A DNA stretch of 64,000 bases, taken from assembly GCF_003545765.1 (NCBI RefSeq), contig NZ_QXIO01000002.1, positions 415,705-479,704 on the forward strand. The letters run 5' to 3'. This document shows positions 8,346 to 17,755 of the stretch, piece by piece. Position 1 is the stretch's first letter, and every line of letters begins with the position of its first letter. The notes under the pieces are model-generated. The model had not been told where the DNA came from, did not search any database, and saw only the letters and a list, made by a program, of their open reading frames with translations. The DNA is from Colwellia sp. RSH04. GTDB taxonomy: Bacteria; Pseudomonadota; Gammaproteobacteria; Enterobacterales; Alteromonadaceae. A program made the translations under genes and the position numbers.

Positions 8346-9520
8346 TATGGCTCCCAATGAAACACAGGAATGGCCAAAGGATCAACAACGGCTAACGGAT
8401 CAATATATTGTTTAAGTTGTTTATTCAATTTTAATGAAGCTAATAAAGCAGATTCAGAGCCAAGCAGTTTCAACTTAAACTGTCGCGTCGCACCTTTAGC
8501 ATTTATCAACGTTACAGACTTTACCGCAGATAAATTAGATAAGAATTCAAATAACTCAGTATAAGCTTTTAAAGAATCAACATTAGCCACTTCGATAAGA
8601 TAATCGTTATCACCGGTGGTCGATAATGCATAATTTTGGTAAATAAGCTCGGTAATGTCTGATAGCGCTTGCTTTGTTAACGCTTCTTTGTTGGTTCCTT
8701 CGTACACTTGTGTAAAGCGTTGGTTTTGACTAAATAAGACCCAATCAAGTGCAAAATGCGATTTTTTTGCTTCATCAACACATAGCAAACCACAGTTATC
8801 GATTGTCTCTTGTTTGGTAGCTTGTAATGCATCTTGCATAGCTTCTTTGTTATCTTGCTGAACATTCGGCTCAGCTAACTCATCAACCGTTAGTAAACTA
8901 GAGTCAGAAAGTCTCATCACCACAATAGCTTCTGCGAAATATCTTTCTGATGCTTGATAGATTGGTTGTTCAAATCGCCCCCATAAGTCACTAATATTCA
9001 CTTGGGTTGCATCAGTTAAGTCCATCAATGGCAATAGCATTGGCAAACCGCGCTGAGCTGAAAAGGCATTGACTAAACTGGGTAAATTTGATGAGGTGGA
9101 ATTTGACATAATAGTGCGTGTCAAGCCTCGTTCATCAATGAACCAAAGTAACACTTGGGGTCTAAGGCTACCCCATATGGCTAAATTTGCTTGTTGAAAT
9201 AATTGATTGATTTTATCTTCATTAAAACTAGCAACTAAATAAAGCTGATCGTTTTTACGTGTGTAACGGTATTTTGTAATATAGTTATTTGAGTTCTTAA
9301 TCGCTGTTTTTAGTATTTTATCCTCTAAAACAGTATTTTCCCCACCAACTTTTACCATTACTGCACGTAAAGCATTTTTAATCGCGTTTTTACGATGATG
9401 AGATGCTTGTGAATCTACACTCACTCGAGCCTGATATAAATCATTTACTTCCAGTGAAAAAGCGTTGAAAGGCAATAGCAGCGTGACAAGAATAGAAATA
9501 GAAAACAAGTATTTGAGCAT
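8345..9520 (-). CDS. DUF2066 domain-containing exported protein
   Basis: The 391-residue protein starts with a signal peptide (MLKYLFSISILVTLLLPFNAFS, about 22 residues). It continues into the DUF2066 pattern VNDLYQARVSVDSQ, then KNAIKNALRAVMVKVGG and ITKYRYTRKNDQLYLVASFNE. The family is found directly upstream of hda in many gammaproteobacteria, as here, and its function is unknown. The ATG at 9520 was preferred over a TTG eight codons upstream, because the signal peptide then starts naturally; neither has a clear Shine-Dalgarno. The stop overlaps the hda start. Confidence 0.85.
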   Translation of the reverse strand: MLKYLFSISILVTLLLPFNAFSLEVNDLYQARVSVDSQASHHRKNAIKNALRAVMVKVGGENTVLEDKILKTAIKNSNNYITKYRYTRKNDQLYLVASFNEDKINQLFQQANLAIWGSLRPQVLLWFIDERGLTRTIMSNSTSSNLPSLVNAFSAQRGLPMLLPLMDLTDATQVNISDLWGRFEQPIYQASERYFAEAIVVMRLSDSSLLTVDELAEPNVQQDNKEAMQDALQATKQETIDNCGLLCVDEAKKSHFALDWVLFSQNQRFTQVYEGTNKEALTKQALSDITELIYQNYALSTTGDNDYLIEVANVDSLKAYTELFEFLSNLSAVKSVTLINAKGATRQFKLKLLGSESALLASLKLNKQLKQYIDPLAVVDPLAIPVFHWEP

Positions 9521-9635
9521 AAAATAAAATAAATTACCGAGCAATCATAATAAAAAAGATATTATCATAATAATCAAACATTATCCCAATGAATCCTTCA
9601 CATAAAAACAATCGTAATATTGCGTACTCTCTTCC

Positions 9636-9664
9636 TTGAGTATGAGTGGGCGCGCTGATAGAAT
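9636..9664 (+). promoter_or_regulatory. Candidate sigma-70 promoter for purM
   Basis: TTGAGT (9636-9641) and TAGAAT (9659-9664) are separated by 17 bases and lie about 40 bases before the purM GTG. Four of six and five of six positions match consensus. This is a pattern match only. Confidence 0.5.
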
Positions 9665-9704
9665 ACGCCCCTTTACATACTGTCGGTAATTTCTGAGGTT
9701 TCCC

Positions 9705-10745
9705 GTGAGCGAACAAAAACAGTCGTTAAGCTATAAAGATGCTGGTGTTGATATTGATGCTGGTAATGCCCTTGTTGAGAACATTAAAGGTGCTGTAAAG
9801 CGCACAACACGCCCTGAAGTTATGGGCGGTTTAGGTGGTTTTGGCTCTGTATGCCAATTGCCAACAGGCTATAAAGAACCTGTACTTGTAGCGGGTACAG
9901 ATGGTGTTGGTACTAAACTTCGTTTAGCTATTGATTTAGCAAAACACGACACTGTAGGTATTGATTTAGTTGCTATGTGTGTGAACGATCTTATCGTACA
10001 AGGTGCTGAGCCATTATTCTTTTTAGATTACTACGCAACGGCTAAACTTGACGTTGATATCGCATCTTCAGTCGTTGAAGGCATTGCTGAAGGTTGTGTA
10101 CAATCGGGCTGTGCTTTAGTGGGTGGCGAAACAGCTGAAATGCCAGGTATGTATCACCAAGGTGATTATGACATCGCTGGTTTTTGTGTTGGTGTTGCTG
10201 AAAAATCACGTCTATTAGATGGTACTTCAGTTGCTGAAGGTGACCAACTTATCGCATTAGGAGCTTCTGGTCCTCACTCAAATGGTTTTTCATTAATCCG
10301 TAAAGTATTAGAAGTAAATAATACTGATACTAGCGAACTTCTTGACGGCAAAGCCATTAGCGAACATTTATTAGAGCCGACTAAAATTTATGTTAAATCG
10401 GTACTAGCACTGCTAAAAGATATCGATGTACACGCACTATCACACATTACTGGTGGTGGTTTCTGGGAAAACATCCCACGTGTATTACCTGAATCAGCAC
10501 AAGCAGTAATTAATGGTGATAGCTGGGAGTGGCCGGTAATCTTCAATTGGTTACAAGAGAAAGGTAATATTACTAGTCATGAAATGTACCGTACCTTTAA
10601 CTGTGGTGTTGGTATGATCATCGCAGTACCTGCTGATAAAGTAGAACAAAGTATTGAAGTTTTAACAGCACACGGTGAAAAAGCATGGCACATAGGTGCT
10701 ATCGCTAATAAAGCTGAAGGTGCAGAGCAAGTTGTTTTTGCTTAA
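9705..10745 (+). CDS. purM: Phosphoribosylformylglycinamidine cyclo-ligase (AIR synthetase)
   Basis: PurM closes the imidazole ring of FGAM with ATP to give AIR, the fifth step of purine synthesis. The 346-residue product has the standard length and motifs: [15 protein letters not shown] at the N-terminus, [66 protein letters not shown] and [16 protein letters not shown]. The start is GTG with TGAGG six bases upstream. It is divergent from the DUF2066/hda pair and is followed by purN, but a strong terminator-like hairpin lies between the two. Confidence 0.97.
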   Translation: MSEQKQSLSYKDAGVDIDAGNALVENIKGAVKRTTRPEVMGGLGGFGSVCQLPTGYKEPVLVAGTDGVGTKLRLAIDLAKHDTVGIDLVAMCVNDLIVQGAEPLFFLDYYATAKLDVDIASSVVEGIAEGCVQSGCALVGGETAEMPGMYHQGDYDIAGFCVGVAEKSRLLDGTSVAEGDQLIALGASGPHSNGFSLIRKVLEVNNTDTSELLDGKAISEHLLEPTKIYVKSVLALLKDIDVHALSHITGGGFWENIPRVLPESAQAVINGDSWEWPVIFNWLQEKGNITSHEMYRTFNCGVGMIIAVPADKVEQSIEVLTAHGEKAWHIGAIANKAEGAEQVVFA

Positions 10746-10779
10746 GTATTACTTAAGTTAATGAAAAACTTGTTTTTAT

Positions 10780-10805
10780 AAAGGGCTATTTTGTAGCCCT
10801 TTTTC
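10780..10805 (+). terminator. Hairpin with T tract between purM and purN
   Basis: AAGGGCTA and TAGCCCTT form an 8-bp stem around TTTTG, followed by TTTT. It lies 34 bases after the purM stop and 23 bases before the purN start, so it could reduce purN transcription relative to purM. Confidence 0.8.
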
Positions 10806-10827
10806 ATAAGTTACGTTAGGAAAAAAA

Positions 10828-11493
10828 ATGTCTAGTAGAATTGTAGTATTAATCTCTGGTAGTGGTTCAAATTTACAAGCTATTATCGATGCCTCTCAAG
10901 ACAATGATTACCCAGGTAAAGTTGTGGGCGTTATCTCAAATAAAGCCGATGCTTATGGTTTAACGCGTGCAGAGAATGCAGGTATTGAAACACTGGCTCT
11001 TTCTCATAAAGACTTCGATTCTCGTGAAGAGTACGATGTTGCTTTAATGGCGAAAATCGACAACTTCAAACCTGATGTAATTGTACTCGCTGGCTTTATG
11101 CGCATTCTAACCGCAGATTTTGTTCAACATTATCAAGGGAAGTTACTTAATATACACCCTTCTTTATTACCTAAGTATCAAGGTTTAAATACACATCAAC
11201 GCGCAATTGATGCTGGTGATAAAGAACATGGTGTTAGTGTGCACTTTGTAACAGAAGAACTAGATGGTGGCCCAGTTATATTACAAGCTAAAGTGCCAGT
11301 ATTTGACGGTGATAGCAGTGATGATCTAGCCGCACGCGTTCATGAGCAAGAACATAGGATTTACCCCTTAGTTGTAAAATGGTTTGCGCAAAATCGTTTA
11401 TCAATGCAACAACACATTGAAGACGGTCAGCAAAAAGAAACCGCTATACTCGATGGTAATGTTCTCGCCCCTTCTGGCTATGCCAACGACTAA
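10828..11493 (+). CDS. purN: Phosphoribosylglycinamide formyltransferase
   Basis: PurN transfers a formyl group from 10-formyl-THF to GAR, the third step of purine synthesis. Motifs are VLISGSGSNLQAIIDA, VIVLAGFMRIL, the catalytic region LLNIHPSLLPKYQGLNTHQRAI, and GVSVHFVTEELDGGPVI. The length of 221 residues is slightly above the usual 210 or so because of a C-terminal tail (QQKETAILDGNVLAPSG). A Shine-Dalgarno (TTAGGAAAAAAA) precedes the ATG. The purM-purN order matches many gammaproteobacteria. Confidence 0.96.
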   Translation: MSSRIVVLISGSGSNLQAIIDASQDNDYPGKVVGVISNKADAYGLTRAENAGIETLALSHKDFDSREEYDVALMAKIDNFKPDVIVLAGFMRILTADFVQHYQGKLLNIHPSLLPKYQGLNTHQRAIDAGDKEHGVSVHFVTEELDGGPVILQAKVPVFDGDSSDDLAARVHEQEHRIYPLVVKWFAQNRLSMQQHIEDGQQKETAILDGNVLAPSGYAND

Positions 11494-11608
11494 ATATAGC
11501 TTTTAATAAGAAAAAGCATTAGTATCGGTGATATATGATATTCATAGTAAATATCAACTTATGATTCATTGAAAAGTGACTAATTGCTTTTTTTATTAAA
11601 CAGGAAAC

Positions 11609-12358
11609 TTGATGCTAGCTTATTTTTCTCGTTCAACCTTTTTATTACTTTGCTCACCTCTGTTTTTATCTACAAATGCCCTTGCTACGCAAGAAGTGAA
11701 TGAAGAGTCACGTAAAATAGTTCCTGCATTCAAAGCACATTACACCTTACTTCATAAAGGTGATCCTGTTGGTAAGGCTGTTCGAGAGCTTAGTTATCAA
11801 GAACAAGGAAAAGCAACTTACCATTATCATACAGATCTTAAATGGCTAATTTTTTCTGATAAACGCTCTGAAACCTCTAAAATTATTGTACAAAATAATC
11901 AAGTGATTCCTCAGCACTATGTCTACTCTAGAGAAGGCACTGGTAGAGATAAAAATTATGAGTGGCGTTATGACATTGCAAATAAAAAAGCCCAAGACAT
12001 TAAAAAAGATCGCCAGATAACGCTTAATATCGCTGAAGGTTTACAAGATAAACTAAGCTACCATTTACAACATCGATTAAGCCTAATTGAAAACCCTAAA
12101 CAAAAACGTTTTAGTTACCCTGTTATTAGTACGTCAGGTTCAATTAAAGATTATGTCTATCAATATGACGGCGAAGAAGAACTCATGCTTCCGTATGGCT
12201 TAGTTAAAACCATACGATTAAAGCGTGAGGTAACAGCCAAAAAACGCGTTACTTATGCTTGGTTTGCGCCTGAGTTGAACTACCTTTTAGTTAAGTTATA
12301 CCAAGTAAAAGCGGGTGCTGAACAATTTGAAGCTCAATTATCATCTATTGATAAATAA
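11609..12358 (+). CDS. DUF3108 exported protein
   Basis: The 249-residue protein has an N-terminal signal peptide (hydrophobic stretch FLLLCSPLFLSTNALA) and then the DUF3108 pattern: AFKAHYTLLHKGDPVGKA, a beta-rich middle with YVYSREG and YEWRYDI, and a late TYAWFAPELNYLLVKL. The family consists of periplasmic or outer-membrane-associated proteins of unknown function and often sits next to purN in Alteromonadales and Vibrionales. Its start lies 115 bases after purN, so it may have its own promoter. It is convergent with the thioesterase gene. Confidence 0.85.
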   Translation: MMLAYFSRSTFLLLCSPLFLSTNALATQEVNEESRKIVPAFKAHYTLLHKGDPVGKAVRELSYQEQGKATYHYHTDLKWLIFSDKRSETSKIIVQNNQVIPQHYVYSREGTGRDKNYEWRYDIANKKAQDIKKDRQITLNIAEGLQDKLSYHLQHRLSLIENPKQKRFSYPVISTSGSIKDYVYQYDGEEELMLPYGLVKTIRLKREVTAKKRVTYAWFAPELNYLLVKLYQVKAGAEQFEAQLSSIDK

Positions 12359-12391
12359 CCAAACTGTTCGTTTTAATAGCGTGTAAAAATA

Positions 12392-12958
12392 TTACTCTGC
12401 TTTTGTGGTATTCATCATGGTATCTGGCATTAAAACAGCAACAACTTGCCCACTAACGCACAATGTATTGTTAGCATAAACTAATATATCGACAACTATT
12501 TTACGCTCTTTTACTTCAACATAATTACCCATTAATATCAGTGGCACACCTTGAGGTGTTGGTGCTAAATAGCGGATATTTAATCCTGCAGTCACAAATC
12601 GCATCACCGGTTTTGATCCTATCTCCCTATTAGCATACCGATAGGACATTGCCGAGGCACTGCCCGTGCCATGACAATCAATTAACGACGCTAATAAACC
12701 ACCATAAACAAATCCAGGAATAGCAGTGTGCTTTGCTGATGGTTCAAATACCGAAATAGTTTGTTCAAGACTATTATTATGAGTTTGTTTATTATTTAGC
12801 AATGCGTAAATAGCGTCTTTAGTTTCATGCTCTGATGTCTCTAAAAATTCATTTAACCAGAAGCTTTTAAGCTGATGACCTTGATCATTACTTGTCCCGC
12901 AACCATAACAATGACTTAATTCATCAGGGTAATAATCTTGAAAAGATTTAATCGACAT
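12392..12958 (-). CDS. PaaI-like hotdog-fold thioesterase
   Basis: The 188-residue protein has a hotdog thioesterase pattern: a Cys-containing N-terminal CYGCGTSNDQGH segment typical of one PaaI-like subgroup, then FVYGGLLASLIDCHGTGSA, the active-site helix region, and the beta strands AGLNIRYLAPTPQG and VVDILVYANNTLCVSGQVVAVL. Such enzymes hydrolyse acyl-CoA thioesters in the cytoplasm. It begins 11 bases after the stop of the PaaK-like ligase gene, so the pair would form and hydrolyse the same kind of acyl-CoA. Substrate unknown. Confidence 0.85.
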   Translation of the reverse strand: MSIKSFQDYYPDELSHCYGCGTSNDQGHQLKSFWLNEFLETSEHETKDAIYALLNNKQTHNNSLEQTISVFEPSAKHTAIPGFVYGGLLASLIDCHGTGSASAMSYRYANREIGSKPVMRFVTAGLNIRYLAPTPQGVPLILMGNYVEVKERKIVVDILVYANNTLCVSGQVVAVLMPDTMMNTTKAE

Positions 12959-12969
12959 TCTCCTTCTCC

Positions 12970-14226
12970 TTATCTGAGTACCCTAACATCATCAATCACT
13001 TTACCATCATTAGGCAGCGAGCCCAGCGGCACTAATGAGACTTGCCCTGATAAGTTCGTGGCTTTTTGTAGCGCTAATGCAACTTGCTCACTAAATGCTT
13101 TAGTTTCTATTGCTAATTTAGCAAATGAATCCAGCTCACATGCTAACGTCATCATGTCATTATGCTCCATATGATCGACAGTTAATCGCATTTTATTAAT
13201 TTGAGGAAACGCTTTTCGTATTTTTTCAATTTGCTCAGGATGAACAAACATGCCCTTCACTTTTGTTGTTTGATCTGCTCTTCCTAACCAGCCTTTTAAT
13301 CGCTTATTTGTTCTACCACAACGACTTTTACCTTCAGCAATTGATGATAAGTCTCCCGTTGCAAAACGTATTAGCGGGTAATCTGCATTAAAACTGGTCA
13401 CCACGACTTCACCTACTTCGCCATGTTCAACAGGCTCTAAAGTTCCCGGTCTGACTATTTCTATAATGAGCTCTTCTGCGATAATGAAACCTTCACCTGC
13501 AATACTTTCATAACCAATTAACCCAATATCTGCACTAGCATACGCTTGCAGTACATCAATTCCCTTTGACTTAAATGAAGCTCTTAACGACTCGGGTAAT
13601 GCTTCCCCAGTTACTAATGCTTTAGTAATACTTGATACATCTTTTTCGTTAACTGTTGCTTTTTCCAATAAAATATTTAAAAAAGAAGGAGTACCGCAAT
13701 ACCCTGAAGGTTTAAGGCTCTCAATCACCTCAAGCTGCTGTTCTGTTTGCCCTGGCCCTGCAGGTATCACTGTGCATCCACAAGCCCTTGCTCCCGAATC
13801 TAATATAAAACCACCCGGTGTTAAATGATAAGACAAACAATTTTGGACAAGATCATTTTTCCTAAAGCCTGCAGCATAGAAGGCTTGTCCCATACGCCAC
13901 CAATCATCCATACAATTTTCCGGCTCATTAATTGGCCCAGGAGATTGGAATACTCGTGCAATGGTGGCCTTTTCAGAAACAATACCTGCAAAGATAGCAT
14001 CACACTTTTGTAACGCTTTTAAATCAGATTTTCGCGTTATTGGTAACTGTGCCAACAATGCCCGAGTACTAATGTCTGATGCGATAACATCTGCTAATAA
14101 CTTGGCATAATATGGGCTTTCTTGTTTAACATATTGAATAAATGCAGGTAAACGGCTTAATAACCTATGCTCTCTTTCAACAGGGTTCATTTGTTCATTT
14201 TCGTGGAAATACGAATTCATAGACAT
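12970..14226 (-). CDS. PaaK-like AMP-forming acyl/aryl-CoA ligase
   Basis: The 418-residue protein resembles phenylacetate-CoA ligase-type adenylate-forming enzymes in length and layout. It has an N-terminal domain (LPITRKSDLK), the acceptor region LQAYASADIGLIGYES, the adenylation motif LIRFATGDLSS, and the hinge GWLGRADQTTKVKGMFVHPEQI leading into a short C-terminal domain. It would activate a carboxylic acid with ATP and CoA. It lies downstream of the LIV-type transporter genes on the same strand, 149 bases after livF, with a long hairpin in the gap. No paaABCDE genes are nearby, so phenylacetate itself is not supported as substrate. Confidence 0.85.
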   Translation of the reverse strand: MSMNSYFHENEQMNPVEREHRLLSRLPAFIQYVKQESPYYAKLLADVIASDISTRALLAQLPITRKSDLKALQKCDAIFAGIVSEKATIARVFQSPGPINEPENCMDDWWRMGQAFYAAGFRKNDLVQNCLSYHLTPGGFILDSGARACGCTVIPAGPGQTEQQLEVIESLKPSGYCGTPSFLNILLEKATVNEKDVSSITKALVTGEALPESLRASFKSKGIDVLQAYASADIGLIGYESIAGEGFIIAEELIIEIVRPGTLEPVEHGEVGEVVVTSFNADYPLIRFATGDLSSIAEGKSRCGRTNKRLKGWLGRADQTTKVKGMFVHPEQIEKIRKAFPQINKMRLTVDHMEHNDMMTLACELDSFAKLAIETKAFSEQVALALQKATNLSGQVSLVPLGSLPNDGKVIDDVRVLR

Positions 14227-14285
14227 TCTTCACTTTACGATTATTTCAGTTTATTTGAACATTGTTTAGGATTATTTACGCACTG

Positions 14286-14332
14286 GGGTGTGTTGACCTT
14301 TATTGATAATTTTAGCAATAATAAACACGCCC
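14286..14332. terminator. Long hairpin between the LivF-type gene and the PaaK-like ligase gene
   Basis: GGGTGTGTT (14286) pairs with AACACGCCC (14332) with one mismatch, and TATTG pairs with CAATA further in, giving an extended stem in a 149-base gap. There is no clean T tract on the minus strand, so it may be a weak terminator or an RNA processing site. Confidence 0.5.
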
Positions 14333-14375
14333 TAAGACATATAAAAACTTGTGGTTAACATACTTATGTTAATGT

Positions 14376-15197
14376 TTATAACCAACGCTTACGGCGTTTA
14401 TATGATTTTAAATTTTTAAAACTTTTGCGCTCTTCATTGCCGCCACCCAAGTAAAACTCTTTAACATCTTCATTACTTAGTAGTTGTTCTCGAGTACCAT
14501 CAAGCACAATTTTCCCTGACTCCATAATATAACCATAGTCAGCTGCTTTAAGCGCATAATTGGCATTTTGCTCAACCAACAACATAGTGATACCTTGATC
14601 TTTATTTATCTTTTCAATAATTCCAAAAACTTCTTTCACTAATAACGGTGACAACCCCATTGACGGCTCATCTAGGCAAATCATTTTCGGTCTAGCCATC
14701 AACGCTCTACCAATGGCAAGCATTTGCTGCTCTCCTCCAGATAAGTATCCTGCTAAACCCGTACGCTCTTTTAAGCGAGGAAAATAATGAAAAACCATTT
14801 CAATATCTTGGCTTATTTGCGTATCATTACGTGTATAGGCACCTAACTTTAAGTTTTCAATCGAGGTCATGTCTTCAATAATCCTGCGACCTTCCATCAC
14901 TTGGAAAATACCACTTCGCACTACATCTTCTGCATTCTTCTTATCTATTCGCTCACCCATAAAGGTAATATCACCTCGGGTGACTTCACCATCTTCTGTT
15001 TTTAATAAGCCAGAAATGGCTTTTAGCGTTGTTGATTTACCAGCCCCATTAGGCCCCAATAATGTCACGACTTCACCCTCAGGCACGTCAAGTGAAACCC
15101 CTCGTAATACTTGTATAACTTCGTCATAAACGACTTCGATATTATTTACTGATAGCAAAGGTGATGCTTGTTGAATTTTAACTGCGGCTTGAGACAT
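14376..15197 (-). CDS. LIV-type ABC transporter ATP-binding protein (LivF-like)
   Basis: One of two ATPases of a branched-chain-amino-acid-type ABC importer. Walker A is LLGPNGAGKSTTLK, the signature is YLSGGEQQMLAIGRAL, Walker B is MICLDEPSMGLSP, and the switch is MLLVEQNANYAL. I chose the start at 15197 (MSQAAVKIQQ) because GGAG lies seven bases upstream; an upstream ATG eight codons earlier lacks this. The C-terminus is extended by a basic tail (SFKNLKSYKRRKRWL) not typical of LivF. It is the last transporter gene in the operon, 73 bases after the substrate-binding protein gene. Confidence 0.93.
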   Translation of the reverse strand: MSQAAVKIQQASPLLSVNNIEVVYDEVIQVLRGVSLDVPEGEVVTLLGPNGAGKSTTLKAISGLLKTEDGEVTRGDITFMGERIDKKNAEDVVRSGIFQVMEGRRIIEDMTSIENLKLGAYTRNDTQISQDIEMVFHYFPRLKERTGLAGYLSGGEQQMLAIGRALMARPKMICLDEPSMGLSPLLVKEVFGIIEKINKDQGITMLLVEQNANYALKAADYGYIMESGKIVLDGTREQLLSNEDVKEFYLGGGNEERKSFKNLKSYKRRKRWL

Positions 15198-15270
15198 ATT
15201 AACTCCGTAAAACTTTTTCATTTCAAACGTTCAAGAAGTAGAGCCTAGTTATAACTAGGCTCTATCATGA

Positions 15271-16530
15271 TTAGTAACCTAACCAGTCGTCACGACGATC
15301 CAATGTTACTTGCGATACTTGCTCTATTTGTACATTACCGCCATTAAAGTTGCCTTGATAAATATTGACTTGATTCACACCTCGATGATCTTCAACCGTC
15401 CAGTTCGCTGCTAAACAAACGCCTTCAAGACCTTTAGGTACCCAGTTTTTATGAACATACATGCCCTTTTTAACATTCTCACCCGTAATACCACCATTTT
15501 CTTTAGCCCACTCCATTGCTTCTTTCATAAAGTAAGTAGAGCAAACGCCTCGCATATAATGGTGAAGCCTTGACTCTTCACCTGACTTATCAGACATTTT
15601 TGAAATTTCTTTCACAAGTTTCATACCCGGAACATTATCTGTCCAAAATGGCGTCATGGTTGGGAAAATGTAATTTTTAATGCCTTCACCTGCCGCCTCA
15701 AAGACCTTCTTATCGCCCCCCCAAATATTTGACATAAATTGAATATCGGTACCTACGGTATTACACGACTTAACAAGTGATAGTACTGAGCCGCCAAGGT
15801 TTCCAATGTAACCATAATTTGAGCCAGAGCTTTTAATACTTAAACATTGAGCTTTAAAGTCACCCGGTTTCATTGAAATAACAACAGGCGGCATTACTTC
15901 AAAACCAAGCTCTTGTGCATATTCAGCACACGCTGCCTTAGGTGCATTCGGGAATGGATGGTTCGCCCCTATATGGGTAAACTTTGGTTTTCCTTTATTG
16001 CCTTTACTCTGCCAGTCTTTCGCAGCCCATTGCACTAAGCCACGACAAGCATCTGAATATGACGCACCGTAGAAAAAGTTATAAGGTGCAGGTTTTTTAG
16101 TGTGTGGATTTTTACCTGTAGGGTCTGTTAAATGACCTGAATAAGAGGCAGAAAACACAGGGGTTTTATCACGTGCAACAAATGAAATTAACGCTTCAGT
16201 ATCAGCCGTCCCCCAACCTTGCATTACCACCATATTTTTACGTGACTTCCATTTTTTATAGGCGGCAATGGCTTGAGGTACTTTGTAAGCATAATCAATT
16301 GTTTCATACTCTAGCTTTGTGCCACTAATACCACCATTGGCGTTAATATAGGCTAGGGAATCTCTAACACCATCAGCGTAAACTTTACCAACAAAGGCGG
16401 TAGGACCTGACATATCTGCTAGGTGCCCGACAAAAACACTGTCTTGTGCTGTCGCATTCGCTGAAACTGATAAGGCAACACAAGCCGATAAGCTGCTTAA
16501 TAATAATTTTTTATTTGTGCTTTTACTCAT
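15271..16530 (-). CDS. LIV-type ABC transporter periplasmic substrate-binding protein
   Basis: The 419-residue protein has a signal peptide (LLLSSLSACVALSVSANATAQ) and the two-lobed type I periplasmic binding protein pattern: VFVGHLADMSGPTAFVGKVYADG, YINANGGISGTKLEY, MVVMQGWGTADTEAL and PVFSASYSGHLTDP. It would deliver a ligand to the LivH/LivM permeases. The sequence does not look like classical leucine-binding LivJ/LivK. With a CoA ligase gene in the same operon, a carboxylic acid such as a short-chain or aromatic acid is a better guess than an amino acid. It is 121 bases downstream of the LivM-type gene. Confidence 0.92.
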   Translation of the reverse strand: MSKSTNKKLLLSSLSACVALSVSANATAQDSVFVGHLADMSGPTAFVGKVYADGVRDSLAYINANGGISGTKLEYETIDYAYKVPQAIAAYKKWKSRKNMVVMQGWGTADTEALISFVARDKTPVFSASYSGHLTDPTGKNPHTKKPAPYNFFYGASYSDACRGLVQWAAKDWQSKGNKGKPKFTHIGANHPFPNAPKAACAEYAQELGFEVMPPVVISMKPGDFKAQCLSIKSSGSNYGYIGNLGGSVLSLVKSCNTVGTDIQFMSNIWGGDKKVFEAAGEGIKNYIFPTMTPFWTDNVPGMKLVKEISKMSDKSGEESRLHHYMRGVCSTYFMKEAMEWAKENGGITGENVKKGMYVHKNWVPKGLEGVCLAANWTVEDHRGVNQVNIYQGNFNGGNVQIEQVSQVTLDRRDDWLGY

Positions 16531-16651
16531 TTGAATCTTCCTTCAAGTTATTGCTTTTGTTATTTATTATTTCATTTTATATTTGTCGGCTTGCAACTTC
16601 CCCATAGCCAACGCCATATTCCTCATTTGCGAATCAACTCCTCAAGAGCAA

Positions 16652-17725
16652 TTAGTAGGCAAATGGATAGAATTTCCAATAGTTCTTAATTTGCGTCCAT
16701 CGATGAGCCAGCCCTTCAGGTTCGAAAATTAAGAAGCCAATAATGACAAGACCAATCGCCATTTCTTTGATATACGCTAGGCCATCAACCACCATAGGAA
16801 TATTGCCCCACTCTGTCATTTTCATTAAGCCAACGCCCCCTTCCAGCGCTTCTGGTAGAAACACCATAAAAATAACGCCCATTAAAGTGCCTTTAATAGA
16901 ACCTAAACCACCAATAATAATCATCGCGAGAAATTGAACTGACATAAAAATTGTAAAGCCTTCTGCAGACACATAACCTAAGTAATGGGCATAAAGTGCG
17001 CCGCCAATACCTGCATAGAAAGATGAAACACCAAATGAAAGTAGGCGATACTTATTCAATTTAACGCCCATTATTTCTGCTGATAAATAATGATCGCGAA
17101 CGGCAACAAAAGCACGCCCGTCTCTACTTCTCATTAAATTACAGCCCCATATGTACATGAAGACTAAAGCGAACAATGCGATGTAATAAAAGCTTTGGTC
17201 GGTATCAAAGACAAAACCAAACAAGTTTATCGGTTCAGCCATTGACCCAGCAGAACCACCTGAAAACCAATCAGCGCGAGCAAAAAAGTCTTCAATAATA
17301 AATTGTGATGCGAGTGTCGCTATCGCTAGATATAAGCCTTTTATTCTGGCTGCAGGGGCACCAAACATCATCCCTACCCCCATAGTCAAAAAGCCTGCTA
17401 ATGGAATACAAAGAAAGACAGGTATACTAAAACTGGTATTTAACCAAGCCGATGCAAACGCACCAAAACCAAAGAAAGCACCATGTCCTAAGGATATTTG
17501 TCCGGTATAGCCCACTAAAATATTTAAACCAAGTGCTGCAATGCCTAAATATGAAATTTGAATGAGCAAGGTAATGAAGTAGCTATCAACCAAAAGCGGT
17601 GCGAAACATAAAGCGATGATGCTTAATATGGCAGCGTAACGAATGGTTTTGGTCTCAAAAATAGTATTATCTTGTTTATAGCTGGTACGAAAATCTCCGC
17701 ACGGGCGCATGGTTAAACTCGACAT
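16652..17725 (-). CDS. LIV-type ABC transporter permease (LivM-like)
   Basis: A 357-residue permease with about ten hydrophobic segments and the LivM landmarks LGLNILVGYTGQISLGHGAFFGFGA, GAPAARIKGLYLAIATLA and FLAMIIIGGLGSIKGTLMG. The N-terminal 25 residues are hydrophilic (RPCGDFRTSYKQDNTIFETK) before the first span. The ATG has AGGAG about seven bases upstream. It pairs with the LivH-like protein to form the membrane channel of the importer and starts 30 bases after that gene ends. Confidence 0.94.
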   Translation of the reverse strand: MSSLTMRPCGDFRTSYKQDNTIFETKTIRYAAILSIIALCFAPLLVDSYFITLLIQISYLGIAALGLNILVGYTGQISLGHGAFFGFGAFASAWLNTSFSIPVFLCIPLAGFLTMGVGMMFGAPAARIKGLYLAIATLASQFIIEDFFARADWFSGGSAGSMAEPINLFGFVFDTDQSFYYIALFALVFMYIWGCNLMRSRDGRAFVAVRDHYLSAEIMGVKLNKYRLLSFGVSSFYAGIGGALYAHYLGYVSAEGFTIFMSVQFLAMIIIGGLGSIKGTLMGVIFMVFLPEALEGGVGLMKMTEWGNIPMVVDGLAYIKEMAIGLVIIGFLIFEPEGLAHRWTQIKNYWKFYPFAY

Positions 17726-17755
17726 AATAAACTCCTAAAAATGTGTATTGTTAAG

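Noticed and set aside
12970..14226. Phenylacetate degradation pathway
   Set aside because: Only a PaaK-like ligase and a PaaI-like thioesterase are present; no ring epoxidase or downstream paa genes are in the window.
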